Shown one piece after another: positions 35,230 to 47,462 of a DNA stretch of 64,000 nucleotides. The translations under genes were made by a program, and so were the position numbers. The notes under the pieces were generated by a model. It made no database searches and was not told the DNA's origin. It saw nothing but the letters and a program-made list of their open reading frames with translations. This DNA is from Amycolatopsis sp. A133 (GTDB lineage Bacteria > Actinomycetota > Actinomycetes > Mycobacteriales > Pseudonocardiaceae): the NCBI RefSeq assembly GCF_031082405.1, contig NZ_JAVHJU010000001.1, positions 1 through 64,000 of the forward strand, in the 5' to 3' direction. Within the stretch, counting starts at the first letter, position 1, and every line of letters begins with the position of its first letter.

Positions 35230-35597
35230 CACAGCACCTCCGGCGCGAGCGAAATGATCTTCATGAACTTTCGGTCGCGCAGCTCGCGGCCCACCGGACC
35301 GAAGATGCGGGTGCCGCGGGGCTCGTTGTCGTTCTTGATGAGCACGGCGGCGTTCTCGTCGAACCGGATGTAGGAACCGTCCGGACGACGGCGCTCCTTG
35401 ACCGTGCGGACGATGACAGCCTTGACGACGTCGCCCTTCTTCACCCCGGCAGCCGGGATGGCGTCCTTCACGGTGGCGACGATGATGTCGCCGATGCCGG
35501 CGTAGCGCCGCCCGGAGCCACCGAGAACGCGGATGCAGAGGATTTCCTTCGCACCCGTGTTGTCGGCTACCCGAAGCCGCGACTCCTGCTGGATCAC
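35229..35597 (-). CDS. rplN: 50S ribosomal protein L14
   Basis: Subunit-interface protein of 122 residues. Start is GTG at 35597 ([18 protein letters not shown]) with AGGAG 6 bases upstream; a longer frame has no support. The family pattern [14 protein letters not shown] is present. The 90-base gap after rpsQ suggests a small break between the S10 and spc groups, but I see no terminator there. Confidence 0.97.
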   Translation of the reverse strand: MIQQESRLRVADNTGAKEILCIRVLGGSGRRYAGIGDIIVATVKDAIPAAGVKKGDVVKAVIVRTVKERRRPDGSYIRFDENAAVLIKNDNEPRGTRIFGPVGRELRDRKFMKIISLAPEVL

Positions 35598-35687
35598 GTC
35601 AACTCCTGTATGTCGCGCCGGTTCTCGCCCGCTTGTGAGGTCCACATTGGCGAGCCTTGCGGAACTAAAGACTCCGAAGAGCCCTGC

Positions 35688-35966
35688 TTACTTGGCCTTC
35701 TCCACGATCTGCACCAGGCGCCACCGCTTCGTCGCCGACAGCGGGCGGGTCTCCATCAGGGTGACCCGGTCGCCCACGCCCGCCTCGTTGTTCTCGTCGT
35801 GCACCTTCACCTTGGAGGTGCTGCGGACGACCTTCGAGTAGCGGGGGTGCTTCTTGCGGTCCTCGAGCTCGACCACGATCGTCTTGTTCATCTTGTCCGA
35901 GACGACGTAGCCCTCGCGGACCTTGCGGTCGTTCCGGGCCGGCGTCTCGGTGGTGGGCTCGCTCAT
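35688..35966 (-). CDS. rpsQ: 30S ribosomal protein S17
   Basis: A 92-residue primary-binding 30S protein with the OB-fold pattern [18 protein letters not shown] and the motif [17 protein letters not shown]. The start overlaps the rpmC stop (ATGA). Confidence 0.96.
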   Translation of the reverse strand: MSEPTTETPARNDRKVREGYVVSDKMNKTIVVELEDRKKHPRYSKVVRSTSKVKVHDENNEAGVGDRVTLMETRPLSATKRWRLVQIVEKAK

Positions 35967-36211
35967 GCGGCACCTTCACTCTCGGCGTCGGGGGCAACGG
36001 ACAGGCCGAGTTCGCGCTCGCGCATGACCGTGTAGATCCGCGCGATGTCCGTGCGGACGGTGCGCAGACGGCGGTTGTTGTCGAGCTGCCCGGTCGCCAT
36101 CTGGAAGCGGAGGTTGAACAGCTCCTCCTTGTATTCCTTCAGACGCAGGACGAGCTCTTCCGCGGTGAGCTCACGCAGCTCCGATGCCTGTGCGGCACCT
36201 GCGTTAGCCAT
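35963..36211 (-). CDS. rpmC: 50S ribosomal protein L29
   Basis: An 82-residue helical protein at the tunnel exit, part of the docking site for SRP and trigger factor. The core [20 protein letters not shown] is intact; both ends are slightly extended. It shares a base with the rplP stop (TGATG) and overlaps rpsQ by 4 bases. Confidence 0.96.
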   Translation of the reverse strand: MANAGAAQASELRELTAEELVLRLKEYKEELFNLRFQMATGQLDNNRRLRTVRTDIARIYTVMRERELGLSVAPDAESEGAA

Positions 36212-36630
36212 CAGAACTCACCACCTTCACGGGTCACGATGCGGCACTTCATGGGCAGCTTGTGGATCGCGCGGCGCAGCGCCTCGCGAGCCGTCTCCTC
36301 GTTCGGGAACGAGATCTCGAACATCACGCGGCCCGGCTTCACGTTGGCGATCCACCACTCGGGCGAACCCTTACCGGAACCCATGCGGGTCTCGGCCGGC
36401 TTCTTGGTCAGCGGGCGGTCCGGGTAGATGGTCGTCCACACCTTGCCACCACGCTTGATGTGACGGGTCATGGCGATACGAGCGGACTCGATCTGCCGGT
36501 TCGTCACGTAGCTGTGCTCAAGCGCCTGGATGCCGTACTCGCCGAAGCTGACCTTCGTGCCACCCTTGGCGGCGCCGTGGCGCTTCGGGGAGTGCTGCTT
36601 CCGGTGCTTGACCCTGCGCGGGATGAGCAC
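36211..36630 (-). CDS. rplP: 50S ribosomal protein L16
   Basis: Large-subunit protein at the A-site tRNA. The 139 residues have the standard start [13 protein letters not shown] (here GTG codon) and the [19 protein letters not shown] core. It lies 3 bases after rpsC and overlaps rpmC by one base. Confidence 0.97.
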   Translation of the reverse strand: MLIPRRVKHRKQHSPKRHGAAKGGTKVSFGEYGIQALEHSYVTNRQIESARIAMTRHIKRGGKVWTTIYPDRPLTKKPAETRMGSGKGSPEWWIANVKPGRVMFEISFPNEETAREALRRAIHKLPMKCRIVTREGGEF

Positions 36631-36633
36631 GTC

Positions 36634-37466
<833 letters not shown>

Positions 37467-37467
<1 letters not shown>

Positions 37468-37886
37468 TACCGGCCACCTGCCTTCTTCTTGCTCTGAGCC
37501 TTCTGCGCGACGGCCGGACGCGACTCCACCTCGACGGTGATGTGGCTGGTCCGCTTGCGGATCCGGTACGCGCGGCCCTGGGCCCGCGGGCGGATGCGCT
37601 TGAGGGTGGGGCCCTCGTCGGCGTACGCGTTCTTGACCCAGAGGGTGTCCGGGTCCAGCTGAAGGTTGTTCTCGGCGTTGGCCACAGCGCTGGCGAGCAC
37701 CTTCGCGACCGGCTCACTGGCCGCCTGCGGGGCGAACCGGAGCACGGCCAAAGCGTCGGCGGCGCTACGTCCCTTGATGAGCTCGATCACCCGGCGCACC
37801 TTGGTCGGCGAGTCCCGGACGAAGCGAGCCCGCGCGTACGCCGTAGGCAGTTCAGCCTCGGTCGTCGCGTCGTTCTGGGCGTTCAT
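37467..37886 (-). CDS. rplV: 50S ribosomal protein L22
   Basis: Lines the exit tunnel; its hairpin is a site of macrolide-resistance changes. The 139 residues include [20 protein letters not shown] and the hairpin near [20 protein letters not shown], which looks intact. It follows rpsS by 31 bases. Confidence 0.97.
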
Positions 37887-37917
37887 CGCTACTTCCTCTG
37901 TCTGGTTTCGTGCCCGC

Positions 37918-38199
37918 TCAGCGGCGGCGCGACTTGCGGTCGTCCTTGATGTGGCCCTTGAAGGTCCGCGTCGGGGCGAACTCGCCCAGCTTGTGACCCA
38001 CCATCGCCTCGGTGACGAACACCGGGACGTGCTTGCGGCCGTCGTGCACCGCGATCGTGTGACCCAGGAAATCCGGGATGATCGTGGACCGCCGCGACCA
38101 AGTCTTGATCACGGTCTTCTTGCCCGATTCGTTCAGCGCGTCCACCTTCTTGAGCAGGTGGTCGTCCACGAACGGGCCCTTTTTGAGGCTACGTGGCAT
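37918..38199 (-). CDS. rpsS: 30S ribosomal protein S19
   Basis: Head protein of 93 residues beginning [20 protein letters not shown] and carrying the conserved [24 protein letters not shown] core (here [20 protein letters not shown]). It lies 18 bases after rplB. Confidence 0.97.
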   Translation of the reverse strand: MPRSLKKGPFVDDHLLKKVDALNESGKKTVIKTWSRRSTIIPDFLGHTIAVHDGRKHVPVFVTEAMVGHKLGEFAPTRTFKGHIKDDRKSRRR

Positions 38200-38217
38200 T
38201 TGGTTCTACCTCCCTGC

Positions 38218-39054
38218 TCAGCGCTTGTTCTTGCCGGTACGCCGGCGGCGGACGATGAGGGCGTCGGACGCCTTGCGGCGACGCGTGCGGCCCTCGGGCT
38301 TACCGTTCGGGTTGACCGGGTGGCGACCACCGGAGGTCTTACCCTCACCACCACCGTGCGGGTGGTCGACCGGGTTCATGACGACACCACGGACCGTGGG
38401 GCGCTTGCCGCGCCAGCGGTTGCGGCCGGCCTTGCCCCAGTTGATGTTGGCGTGCTCGGAGTTGCCGACCTCGCCGACCGTGGCGCGGTTGCGCACGTCC
38501 ACGTTGCGGATCTCGCCCGAGGGGAGACGCAGCTGGGCGTACGGACCGTCCTTGGCGACGAGCTGCACCTTCGCGCCCGCGGACCGCGCCATCTTCGCGC
38601 CGCCGCCGGGGCGGAGCTCGATCGCGTGGATCACGGTGCCGACCGGGATGTTGCGCAGCGGCAGGTTGTTGCCCGGCTTGATGTCGGCCCGGGGGCCGTT
38701 CTCGATGGTGTCGCCCTGCTTCAGCTTCTCCGGCGCGATGATGTAGCGCTTCTCGCCGTCGGCGTAGTGCAGCAGCGCGATGCGAGCGGACCGGTTGGGG
38801 TCGTACTCGATGTGCGCGACCTTGGCGGGGATGCCGTCCTTGTCGTTGCGACGGAAGTCGATGACGCGGTAAGCGCGCTTGTGGCCGCCACCCTTGTGCC
38901 GGGTGGTGATCTTGCCGGACGAGTTGCGACCGCCCGAACCGCTCAGCGGACGAAGCAGCGACTTCTCCGGAGTGGAGCGGGTGATCTCGGCGAAGTCCGA
39001 GACGCTCGAACCGCGACGACCCGGGGTCGTCGGCTTGTACTTGCGGATGCCCAT
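38218..39054 (-). CDS. rplB: 50S ribosomal protein L2
   Basis: Highly conserved protein near the peptidyl-transferase centre. The 278 residues carry the [20 protein letters not shown] segment with the His implicated in activity near residue 230. The start ATG ([15 protein letters not shown]) is standard. It lies 15 bases after rplW. Confidence 0.97.
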   Translation of the reverse strand: MGIRKYKPTTPGRRGSSVSDFAEITRSTPEKSLLRPLSGSGGRNSSGKITTRHKGGGHKRAYRVIDFRRNDKDGIPAKVAHIEYDPNRSARIALLHYADGEKRYIIAPEKLKQGDTIENGPRADIKPGNNLPLRNIPVGTVIHAIELRPGGGAKMARSAGAKVQLVAKDGPYAQLRLPSGEIRNVDVRNRATVGEVGNSEHANINWGKAGRNRWRGKRPTVRGVVMNPVDHPHGGGEGKTSGGRHPVNPNGKPEGRTRRRKASDALIVRRRRTGKNKR

Positions 39055-39069
39055 TGTCAGCTCAGTCCT

Positions 39070-39381
39070 TTACGCGGTGGGTCCGCCGAAGATCTCAATC
39101 GCCTTGCTCTCGGGCGAAAGAGTCACGATGGCGCGCTTGGTGTCCTTGCGCTTGCCGAAGCCGGCGCGAGTCCGCTTCCGCTTGCCCTGGCGGTTGGCCG
39201 TGTTGACGCTGACCACCTTGACGCCGAACACCTTTTCGACCGCGATCTTGATCTGGGTCTTGTTGGCGTCCGGGCGGACGATGAACGTGTACTTGTGGTC
39301 CTCGAGCAGCCCGTAGGACTTCTCGGAGATGACCGGCGCGAGCAGGATGTCGCGGGGGTCCGGAATGGCGACCGAACTCAC
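39070..39381 (-). CDS. rplW: 50S ribosomal protein L23
   Basis: Docking site for trigger factor and SRP at the tunnel exit. The 103 residues have the pattern [20 protein letters not shown] and a basic loop. The GTG start overlaps the rplD stop (GTGA). Confidence 0.97.
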   Translation of the reverse strand: MSSVAIPDPRDILLAPVISEKSYGLLEDHKYTFIVRPDANKTQIKIAVEKVFGVKVVSVNTANRQGKRKRTRAGFGKRKDTKRAIVTLSPESKAIEIFGGPTA

Positions 39382-40067
39382 TTCTCGTCACTCCCTTCCG
39401 TGACCTCGCCCGACCGCGCGGAAGCCTTGACGGACTTGCCACGGACGGGGCCGGCGACGAACGCGTCGTACGCGGCCTTGGTGAACACGACGTCGTCGTT
39501 GACCAGCACGTCGTAGGTATTGAGCTGGTCGGCCCAGAGGATGTGCACCTCGGGCAGGTTCCGCAGGGAAACCCAGCTCAGCTCGTCGGCCCGGTGCAGC
39601 ACCACGAGCACGCGCTTCGCGGCCGTCACGGCGGCGAGGGCGGTCTTGGCGGCCTTGGTCGACGGCTTCTCGCCGGTCACCAGTTCGGTGACGACGTGCA
39701 GCTGGCCGGCGCGGGCCCGGTCGGAGAGGGCGCCACGCAGAGCGGCGGCCTTCATCTTCTTCGGGGTCCGCTGCGAGTAGTCACGCGGCGTGGGGCCGTG
39801 GACGACGCCACCACCGACGAACTGCGGCGCGCGGGTCGAACCCTGGCGGGCACGGCCGGTGCCCTTCTGCCGGTACGGCTTCTTGCCGCCACCGCGAACT
39901 TCGCCACGGGTCTTCGTGTCGTGCGTGCCCTGGCGCGCGGCGGCCTGCTGGGCCACCACGACCTGGTGCATCAGCGCGACATTGGCCTGCACGTCGAAGA
40001 TCTCCTCGGGGAGGTCCACGGTGCCGTCGGCTTTACCGGCCGGGGTCTTCAGCTCGACGCTTGTCAT
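39378..40067 (-). CDS. rplD: 50S ribosomal protein L4
   Basis: Tunnel protein and, in E. coli, the S10-operon autoregulator. The 229 residues include the extended loop [20 protein letters not shown] (about 70-89). Overlaps rplC by 4 bases and rplW by 4 bases. Whether it binds the S10 leader here is unknown. Confidence 0.97.
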   Translation of the reverse strand: MTSVELKTPAGKADGTVDLPEEIFDVQANVALMHQVVVAQQAAARQGTHDTKTRGEVRGGGKKPYRQKGTGRARQGSTRAPQFVGGGVVHGPTPRDYSQRTPKKMKAAALRGALSDRARAGQLHVVTELVTGEKPSTKAAKTALAAVTAAKRVLVVLHRADELSWVSLRNLPEVHILWADQLNTYDVLVNDDVVFTKAAYDAFVAGPVRGKSVKASARSGEVTEGSDEK

Positions 40068-40720
40068 TCGGAGTTACCACCCTTCGCGGCGCTGCGAACG
40101 AACAGCACGCCGCCCTTGGGACCGGGCACGGCGCCCTTGATCAGCAGCAGGCCGTCGTCGGCACGCACGGCGTGCACGGTCAGGTTCTGCGTGGTGACCC
40201 GGTCGTTGCCCATCCGGCCCGCCATGCGCAGGCCCTTGAAGACGCGGCCGGGGGTGGCGCAGCCACCGATGGAACCCGGCTTGCGGTGCACGGCCTGGGC
40301 ACCGTGGCTCGCGCCCTGGCCCTTGAAGCCGTGGCGCTTCATGACGCCCGCGTAGCCCTTGCCCTTGCTGGTACCGGTCACGTCGACCTCGACGCCGGCG
40401 GCGAACACCTCGGCGGTGATCTCCTGGCCGACCTCGTAGGTCTCGGCGTCGGTGGTGCGCAGCTCGGCGAGGAACCGGCGCGGGGTCACGCCCGCCTTGT
40501 CGAAGTGGCCGGTGCGCGGCTTGTTCACCTTGCGCGGGTCGACCGCGCCGAACGCCAGCTGCACGGCCGTGTAGCCGTCCTTGTCCTGGGTCCGAACCTG
40601 GGTGACCACGTTCGGACCGGCCTTGACGACGGTGACCGGGACAACCCGGTTCTGTTCGTCGAAGACCTGGGTCATGCCGAGCTTGGTGCCCAGGATGCCC
40701 TTCATCTGCCTGTCAGACAT
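40064..40720 (-). CDS. rplC: 50S ribosomal protein L3
   Basis: Assembly-initiating protein close to the peptidyl-transferase centre. The 218 residues have [19 protein letters not shown] and the methylated-Gln loop region. It lies 34 bases after rpsJ and overlaps rplD by 4 bases. Confidence 0.97.
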   Translation of the reverse strand: MSDRQMKGILGTKLGMTQVFDEQNRVVPVTVVKAGPNVVTQVRTQDKDGYTAVQLAFGAVDPRKVNKPRTGHFDKAGVTPRRFLAELRTTDAETYEVGQEITAEVFAAGVEVDVTGTSKGKGYAGVMKRHGFKGQGASHGAQAVHRKPGSIGGCATPGRVFKGLRMAGRMGNDRVTTQNLTVHAVRADDGLLLIKGAVPGPKGGVLFVRSAAKGGNSE

Positions 40721-40754
40721 GAGTCTCTTACTCTCCGCCGCTCGCCCGCCGCTA

Positions 40755-41060
40755 CTACTGGATGTTGACGTCGACGCTCGCCGGGAGGTCGATGCGCATG
40801 AGCGCGTCGACCGTCTTCGGCGTCGGGTCGAGGATGTCGATCAGACGCTTGTGCGTGCGCATCTCGAAGTGCTCGCGCGAGTCCTTGTACTTGTGCGGCG
40901 AGCGGATGACGCAGTAAACGTTCTTCTCGGTGGGCAGCGGCACCGGCCCGACAACACGGGCGCCGGTGCGCGTGACCGTCTCCACGATCTTGCGCGCCGA
41001 GGTGTCGATCGCCTCGTGGTCGTAGGCCTTGAGCCGGATGCGGATCTTCTGTCCCGCCAT
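40755..41060 (-). CDS. rpsJ: 30S ribosomal protein S10 (NusE)
   Basis: Head protein that also links ribosome and transcription elongation through NusB/NusG. The 101-residue protein starts [21 protein letters not shown], which fixes the ATG at 41060; a longer frame is unsupported. It is the first gene of a single very long series running to rplO. The 350-base leader upstream has several hairpins and a 17-base motif shared with the str leader. Confidence 0.97.
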   Translation of the reverse strand: MAGQKIRIRLKAYDHEAIDTSARKIVETVTRTGARVVGPVPLPTEKNVYCVIRSPHKYKDSREHFEMRTHKRLIDILDPTPKTVDALMRIDLPASVDVNIQ

Positions 41061-41415
41061 GGTGGCTGCTCGTTCCTTGTCGTCTCGTGCCGCTATCTCA
41101 CAAAACCCCGGCCGGTGTCCCCACCAGACCTTGAGTTTCCGCAGTTCAACGGCCCTGTCCCCGGTCCACGCGGTCGGGCGTGTCGCGCCCGACGCACAGA
41201 CGGATCCCGCGGGATCGTCGTCTTGCCTGGTCTTCCTCAACGTGAGGAGGCCATGAGCCGGCTGACCGTCTCGCCGTCTCACTGCCCTTGCCCGCTCGCC
41301 TCACCCGAAGGAAAGAGCTCCGCGGACCGTGGCCACTCGCACCGGAGCGGCCGGACCCCAAAGGGATCGGCCGCCCCAGGACGAGCAACCTGAATAGTGT
41401 TGCACACGTGATTTG
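41061..41415 (-). promoter_or_regulatory. S10 operon promoter and leader region
   Basis: This 355-base stretch has no convincing gene. On the minus strand it contains, in order, an interrupted stem (41347-41374), a 14-base palindrome (41203-41216) and a perfect 8-bp hairpin (41173-41193). I found no strong -35/-10 pair. The layout suggests a structured leader controlling the S10 operon. Confidence 0.5.
41169..41193 (-). promoter_or_regulatory. Shared leader motif with hairpin (S10 copy)
   Basis: Plus-strand cgcggtcgggcgtgtcg at 41169-41185 is identical to 45843-45859 in the str leader. Here gtcgggcg (41173-41180) also pairs with cgcccgac (41186-41193) in a perfect 8-bp stem. Confidence 0.6.
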
Positions 41416-41416
41416 A

Positions 41417-41455
41417 CGCCCCTGAGCCGGGGGTGTATTACCCCCGGCCGGGGCG
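41417..41455 (-). terminator. Terminator after tuf
   Basis: A 9-bp inner stem (41426-41434 with 41440-41448, loop gtatt) is flanked by an outer cgcccc/ggggcg stem. It lies directly after the tuf stop and before the S10 leader, so it should end the str operon. Confidence 0.8.
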
Positions 41456-41461
41456 CCTAAA

Positions 41462-42655
<1,194 letters not shown>

Positions 42656-42690
42656 TGGAATGTCCTCCTGGACTGATTTCGCTTTGTGCT

Positions 42691-42718
42691 CGTGGGGCGG
42701 CGTGGCTGCCGCCCCACG
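42691..42718 (-). promoter_or_regulatory. Intra-operon stem-loop between fusA and tuf
   Basis: Perfect 11-bp stem (cgtggggcggc with its complement) and a 6-base loop, without a T run on the minus strand. It may be a processing site or partial terminator that sets the tuf:fusA ratio. Confidence 0.6.
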
Positions 42719-42785
42719 ATTGTTCCTTCGTCGGTGCTGCGGACGTTCAGGAGAGTCCCTTAATGCCCGCGAGCGCTGGGGGGAG

Positions 42786-44885
42786 TTACTCCCCCGTCGC
42801 CTTCGCGATGATTTCCTTCGCGACGTTCGCGGGAACCTCGGCGTAGGAGTCGAACAACATGGAGTAGTTCGCCCGGCCCTGGGTGCGGGACCGCAGGTCG
42901 CCGACGTAGCCGAACATCTCCGACAGCGGGACCAGCGCCTTCACGACGCGGATGCCCGCCCGCTCCTCCATGGCCTGGATCTGACCACGGCGGGAGTTGA
43001 GGTCACCGATGACGTCACCCATGTAGTCCTCGGGCGTGGTCACCTCGACCGCCATCATCGGCTCCAGGATCACCGGGCCGGCCTTCTTCGCGGCTTCCTT
43101 CATCGCCATGGAACCGGCGATCTTGAACGCCATCTCCGAAGAGTCGACCTCGTGGTACGCACCATCCAACAGGGTGAACTTCAACCCGACGAGCGGGTAG
43201 CCGGCCAGCACGCCGTACTGCATCGCGTCCTGCGCGCCCGCGTCCACCGACGGGATGTACTCCCGCGGCACGCGACCACCGGTCACCTTGTTGTCGAACT
43301 CGTAGAGCGCGCCGTCGGTGCGCTCGAGCGGCTCCAGCTTCACGATGACCTTCGCGAACTGGCCGGAACCACCGGTCTGCTTCTTGTGGACGTAGTCGAG
43401 CTTGTCGACCGTCTTCTTGATCGTCTCGCGGTAAGCGACCTGCGGCTTGCCGATGTTCGCCTCGACCTTGTAGTCGGACTTCATCCGGTTCACCAGCACC
43501 TCGAGGTGCAGCTCGCCCATGCCCGCGATGATCGTCTGGCCGGTGTCCTCGTCCAGCTTGACCTGGAACGTCGGGTCCTCTTCGGCCAGCTTCTGGATCG
43601 CCAGGGACAGCTTCTCCTGGTCGGCCTTCGTCTTCGGTTCGATCGCGACCCGGATGACCGGCTCGGGGAACGTCATCGACTCCAGCACGATCGGGTTCTG
43701 CGGGTCCGCCAGGGTGTCACCCGTGGTGGTGTCCTTCAGGCCGATGACCGCGTAGATGTGGCCGACCTGGGCGTCGTCGACCGGGTTCTCCTTGTTGGAG
43801 TGCATCTGGAAGATCTTCCCGATGCGCTCCTTGCGCTCCTTGGTCGCGTTGATGACCTGTGCGCCGGCGGCGACCTTGCCCGAGTACACCCGGATGTAGG
43901 TCAGCTTGCCGAAGAACGGGTGCGCGGCGATCTTGAACGCGAGCGCGGCGAACGGCTCGTCGACCGACGCCTTGCGGGAAGCCACGGTCTCGCCGTCGGG
44001 CAGCAGGCCCTCGACGGCCGGGACGTCCAGCGGGGTCGGCAGGTAGTCGATGACCGCGTCGAGCATGGGCTGCACGCCCTTGTTCTTGAACGCGGAACCG
44101 GCGAGCACCGGGAAGACCTGGCTGGTGATGGTGAGCTTCCGGATGCCGGCCTTGATCTCGGCCTCCGTCAGCTCCTCACCCTCGAGGAACTTCTCCATCA
44201 GCGCGTCGTCCGCCTCGGCGACGGTCTCGACGAGCTTCTCGCGGTACTCGGCGGCCTTCTCGGCCAGGTCGGCCGGGATTTCCTCGATCGAGTAGTCCTC
44301 GCCCTTCTGGACCTCGCCGCGCCAGGTCAGCGCCTTCATGCGGACCAGGTCGACGACGCCTTCGAAGTCGTTCTCGGCGCCGATCGGCAGCTGGATGACC
44401 AGCGGGCGGACGCCGAGGCGGTCCACGATGGTCTTCACGGTGTAGTAGAAGTCCGCGCCCAGCTTGTCCATCTTGTTGACGAAGCAGATGCGCGGGACGT
44501 CGTACTTGTCCGCCTGCCGCCAGACCTGCTCGGACTGCGGCTCGACGCCTTCCTTGCCGTCGAAGACGGCGACCGCACCGTCGAGCACCCGGAGGTTGCG
44601 CTCCACCTCGACGGTGAAGTCGACGTGCCCGGGGGTGTCGATGATGTTGATCTGGTGGTCGTCCCAGAAGGTGGTGGTGGCAGCCGAGGTGATGGTGATA
44701 CCCCGCTTCTGCTCCTCCTCCATCCAGTCCATGGTGGCGGCGCCGTCGTGGACTTCACCGATCTTGTAGTTGACCCCGGTGTAGAACAGGATCCGCTCGG
44801 TGGTGGTCGTCTTGCCGGCGTCGATGTGGGCCATGATGCCGATGTTGCGGACCTTGTTCAGGTCGGTCAGCACTTCACGTGCCAC
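42786..44885 (-). CDS. fusA: Elongation factor G
   Basis: Translocase GTPase of 699 residues. P-loop [12 protein letters not shown] at about 20-31, DTPGHVDF near 82-89 and [10 protein letters not shown] near 136-145 are intact, and all five domains are present by length. Start is GTG. It lies 63 bases after rpsG in the standard rpsL-rpsG-fusA-tuf order. Confidence 0.98.
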   Translation of the reverse strand: MAREVLTDLNKVRNIGIMAHIDAGKTTTTERILFYTGVNYKIGEVHDGAATMDWMEEEQKRGITITSAATTTFWDDHQINIIDTPGHVDFTVEVERNLRVLDGAVAVFDGKEGVEPQSEQVWRQADKYDVPRICFVNKMDKLGADFYYTVKTIVDRLGVRPLVIQLPIGAENDFEGVVDLVRMKALTWRGEVQKGEDYSIEEIPADLAEKAAEYREKLVETVAEADDALMEKFLEGEELTEAEIKAGIRKLTITSQVFPVLAGSAFKNKGVQPMLDAVIDYLPTPLDVPAVEGLLPDGETVASRKASVDEPFAALAFKIAAHPFFGKLTYIRVYSGKVAAGAQVINATKERKERIGKIFQMHSNKENPVDDAQVGHIYAVIGLKDTTTGDTLADPQNPIVLESMTFPEPVIRVAIEPKTKADQEKLSLAIQKLAEEDPTFQVKLDEDTGQTIIAGMGELHLEVLVNRMKSDYKVEANIGKPQVAYRETIKKTVDKLDYVHKKQTGGSGQFAKVIVKLEPLERTDGALYEFDNKVTGGRVPREYIPSVDAGAQDAMQYGVLAGYPLVGLKFTLLDGAYHEVDSSEMAFKIAGSMAMKEAAKKAGPVILEPMMAVEVTTPEDYMGDVIGDLNSRRGQIQAMEERAGIRVVKALVPLSEMFGYVGDLRSRTQGRANYSMLFDSYAEVPANVAKEIIAKATGE

Positions 44886-44948
44886 GAGAGTGTTCCCCTG
44901 TTCTCAAGCTTGGGGCCCGGCATGGCTTGGTCGACAGCCGGGCGGTCA

Positions 44949-45419
44949 TCACCAGCGGTAGTGCGCGAAGGCCCGGTTGGACTCGGCCATCTTGTGCGTG
45001 TCCTCGCGACGCTTCACCGAGGCACCGAGGCCGTTCGAAGCGTCCAGGAGCTCGTTCTGCAGGCGCTCGATCATCGTCTTCTCGCGGCGAGCCTGCGAGA
45101 AGGAGACCAGCCAGCGCAGCGCCAGCGTCGTGGAGCGGCCCGGCTTGACCTCGATCGGCACCTGGTAGGTGGCGCCACCGACGCGGCGGCTCTTCACCTC
45201 GATGGTGGGCTTCACGTTGTCGAGGGCGCGCTTCAGCGTGACGACCGGGTCGGTGCCCGTCTTCTCGCGAGCGCCTTCGAGCGCGCCGTACACGATGCGC
45301 TCGGCCAGGGACCGCTTCCCGTCCTTCAGCACCTTGTTCACCAGCTGGGTGACCAGCGGGGAGGCGTAGACGGGGTCGGAGATCAGCGGCCGCTTCGGGG
45401 CCGGACCCTTGCGGGGCAT
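44949..45419 (-). CDS. rpsG: 30S ribosomal protein S7
   Basis: Assembly-nucleating head protein of 156 residues; in E. coli it represses the str operon. Standard start [12 protein letters not shown] and end AHYRW. The ATG shares a base with the rpsL stop (TAATG). Confidence 0.97.
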   Translation of the reverse strand: MPRKGPAPKRPLISDPVYASPLVTQLVNKVLKDGKRSLAERIVYGALEGAREKTGTDPVVTLKRALDNVKPTIEVKSRRVGGATYQVPIEVKPGRSTTLALRWLVSFSQARREKTMIERLQNELLDASNGLGASVKRREDTHKMAESNRAFAHYRW

Positions 45420-45793
45420 TAGCTCTTCTCCTTCTTCGCGCCGTACCGGCTGCGCGCCTGCTTGCGGTTCTTGACACCCTGGGTGTCGAGCGAACCGCGG
45501 ATGATCTTGTAACGGACACCCGGAAGGTCCTTCACACGACCACCACGCACGAGCACCATCGAGTGCTCCTGCAGGTTGTGGCCCTCACCGGGGATGTAAG
45601 CGGTGACCTCGATGCCGCTGGTCAGCTTCACACGCGCGACCTTGCGAAGCGCCGAGTTCGGCTTCTTGGGGGTCGTGGTGTACACGCGAGTGCACACGCC
45701 ACGCCGCTGCGGGCTCCCCTTGAGGGCCGCGGTCTTCTGCTTGGCAGCCTTGTCCTGGCGGCCCTTGCGGACCAGCTGCTGGATCGTGGGCAA
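45419..45793 (-). CDS. rpsL: 30S ribosomal protein S12
   Basis: Decoding-centre protein of 124 residues. The start is TTG ([11 protein letters not shown]), as in M. tuberculosis, with AGGAAG 8 bases upstream. The streptomycin-relevant lysines K43 (TTPKKPN) and K88 ([10 protein letters not shown]) are both wild type, so no ribosomal streptomycin resistance is predicted. It is the first gene of the str operon. Confidence 0.97.
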   Translation of the reverse strand: MPTIQQLVRKGRQDKAAKQKTAALKGSPQRRGVCTRVYTTTPKKPNSALRKVARVKLTSGIEVTAYIPGEGHNLQEHSMVLVRGGRVKDLPGVRYKIIRGSLDTQGVKNRKQARSRYGAKKEKS

Positions 45794-46255
45794 TGGACCA
45801 GCTTCCTGTCGTGATCTGCTTCTTCGTGTCTTCACCGGCCCCCGCGGTCGGGCGTGTCGGCCCGCGTCACGGTCTCGCGACCGGTAACTTCCCGGAGGGA
45901 TTTCCGTCGGAACCCCGACCTGCCGAAGCCGGTGACCGGGTGCCTGAGCACCCCGCCCATGCGCACGGCACGCGGAGCGGCCCGACGCATGCCGGGCACG
46001 GTCTCCAAAGATACCCGCCCGGGTCCGGGAGGAACGCGGCGGGGGGTCTGTAGGTCGGCGAACCTCCAGCGTACCTCTCAACGCCCGCCGACCGCGGCAC
46101 ATTCCACGCCTCGGGTCGCGGGGCCGATCACCCGGCGCCGGCGCGACCGGCGCGGCGCGGTTTCACCGTCGCGAACGGCTCGTCCGGGACGCCAGAGGCC
46201 CCCGATGACTCGTTCGCGGCACCGGAACCTGCCGCCGGTAGCCGGCGAACCGGGC
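45794..46255 (-). promoter_or_regulatory. str operon promoter and leader region
   Basis: This 462-base stretch has no convincing gene. On the minus strand candidate -10 hexamers are TACGCT (at about 46072) and TATCTT (at about 46014), both without a good -35. It includes the leader motif at 45843-45859 and GC-rich inverted repeats. Confidence 0.45.
45843..45859 (-). promoter_or_regulatory. Shared leader motif (str copy)
   Basis: Plus-strand cgcggtcgggcgtgtcg is identical to 41169-41185 in the S10 leader and lies 50-66 bases upstream of the rpsL start. On the minus strand similarity continues for about 12 further bases downstream of the motif (GG-ccgg-ga pattern). Confidence 0.6.
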
Positions 46256-46411
46256 TCAGTCCTCGTCCGGCTTCGCGTGGTCCGGCTTGCCCGGGTTGGG
46301 GTCGCGGGACAGGTCGATCAGCGGGTGCACGCCGGCGCCCTCCGGGGCGGCGTGGCTGCCCGTCGGCTTCGGTTCGTCGACGGGCCGTCCGGCCCCTTCG
46401 GTGCTGGTCAT
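46256..46411 (-). CDS. Small hydrophilic protein, 51 residues, unknown
   Basis: ATG at 46411 with GAGGAG about 6 bases upstream. The product (MTSTEGAGRPVDEPKPTGSH at its start, HPLIDLSRDPNPGKP later) is acidic, Pro-rich and probably disordered, without Cys or membrane segment. It lies divergent from the YbaB-like gene and upstream of the str operon on the same strand. The ribosome site and clean start argue for a real gene; its function is unknown. Confidence 0.5.
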   Translation of the reverse strand: MTSTEGAGRPVDEPKPTGSHAAPEGAGVHPLIDLSRDPNPGKPDHAKPDED

Positions 46412-46565
46412 CACACACTCCTCGCGCGTTGTCCCCGGCTTCCCTCTCCGCCGAAACCTACCCATTACCCGGTCAGGTGACGCAGTGGGATCGGATCGGC
46501 CGTTCCGTGCGTCACAGTGCGGTCGAAGCGTCACGATGGGTGGACGAGCACAGGGAGGGGCAGGC

Positions 46566-47105
46566 ATGTCGGCCGAGTTCGAGCACCTGGTGGCCGAGTT
46601 CGAGCGGTTCCAGGCGGGCGTCCGCAGCGCCGACGACCGGTTCGCCGGGCTGGGCGCGATGCAGCAGCAGCTGACCGAGCTGCGCGCGAGCGCGGCGTCG
46701 CCGGACGGGGGCGTCACCGTGGTCACCGGGCCGGGCGGGGCCGTCCTGGACGTCAAGTTCACCGAGGCCGCGCTGGCCAAGGGCCCGCACGCCCTCTCGG
46801 CCACGCTGCTGGCGACGCTGCGGGAGGCCGTCGGCGAGGCGGCGCGGCGGCAGGCCGTCATCGTCGAGGAGAACATGGGCGACGACCTCGGCCTGGTCGA
46901 CCAGGTCCTCGAGACGCAGGCCGTGGCGTTCGGAACCACCGTCGAAGAACTGCGGTCGAAGCTGGCGGAAGAGCGGCCGCGCGCGGCCGAGGACTTCTCG
47001 GAGCAGCGGGTGCTGCGCCCGGCCGACCCGCCGGCGGCACCACCCGCGCCGAGCCCCTCGGCGGGCGACCGCTTCCTGCGGAACCTGTTCGACGAGGAGG
47101 ACTGA
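46566..47105 (+). CDS. YbaB/EbfC-like protein of a T7SS-type cassette
   Basis: A 179-residue protein whose first 110 residues fit the YbaB/EbfC nucleoid-associated fold: helix, three-strand sheet (GVTVVTGPGGAVLDVKF), helix. The rest is a disordered Pro-rich tail ending FLRNLFDEED. YbaB-like proteins often precede WXG-type genes in actinobacteria, perhaps as chaperones or regulators (inference). The ATG at 46566 has GGGAGGGG upstream. It shares a base with the next gene (TGATG). Confidence 0.75.
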   Translation: MSAEFEHLVAEFERFQAGVRSADDRFAGLGAMQQQLTELRASAASPDGGVTVVTGPGGAVLDVKFTEAALAKGPHALSATLLATLREAVGEAARRQAVIVEENMGDDLGLVDQVLETQAVAFGTTVEELRSKLAEERPRAAEDFSEQRVLRPADPPAAPPAPSPSAGDRFLRNLFDEED

Positions 47106-47452
47106 TGCCCGACGGAGCCGGCGGTTACCGGGTTCGGGTGGATGCGCTGCACGAGTACGCCGGCGACCTGGGCAAGTACCGGGAGCAGGGCGCGAAGATC
47201 ACGGAAAAGGTGGCCCAGGCCGACGTCGGCGACAAGTCGTGGGGCGTGGTCGGCGTCTTCACCAAGGGCGGCTACGACGACACCCTGCGCGAGCTGCACT
47301 CCCTGCTGGCGTCGATCGCGGACGGGCTGGCTTCGGCGCAGGCCAAGCTGACCGACGCGGCGAACGTCTACCAAGGCGTCGAGGACGACCACAAGACCTT
47401 CTTCGGCCAGGTCGAGCTTCTGCTCGACGGCCCGGGCGAGCAGAAGCACTGA
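47105..47452 (+). CDS. Esx-like (WXG100-type) small protein
   Basis: 115 residues, mostly two helices around a turn at SWGVVG (W46), with a downstream Y89-x-x-x-E93 that resembles the T7SS export signal. It is coupled to the YbaB-like gene upstream (TGATG) and lies 10 bases before the large WXG protein. It probably pairs with that protein as its export partner. The WXG turn is non-canonical (W-G instead of W-x-G), so assignment is by context as much as sequence. Confidence 0.68.
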   Translation: MPDGAGGYRVRVDALHEYAGDLGKYREQGAKITEKVAQADVGDKSWGVVGVFTKGGYDDTLRELHSLLASIADGLASAQAKLTDAANVYQGVEDDHKTFFGQVELLLDGPGEQKH

Positions 47453-47462
47453 GGGGGCCGCC

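Noticed and set aside
45419..45793. Possible streptomycin-resistance changes in S12
   Set aside because: Lys43 and Lys88 are both wild type.
46470..46520. Possible second SigM-like promoter (GGAAC and CGTC on the minus strand) before the 51-residue gene
   Set aside because: Spacing is 19 bases, outside the 16-18 range, and it lies in a GC-rich region where chance matches are common.
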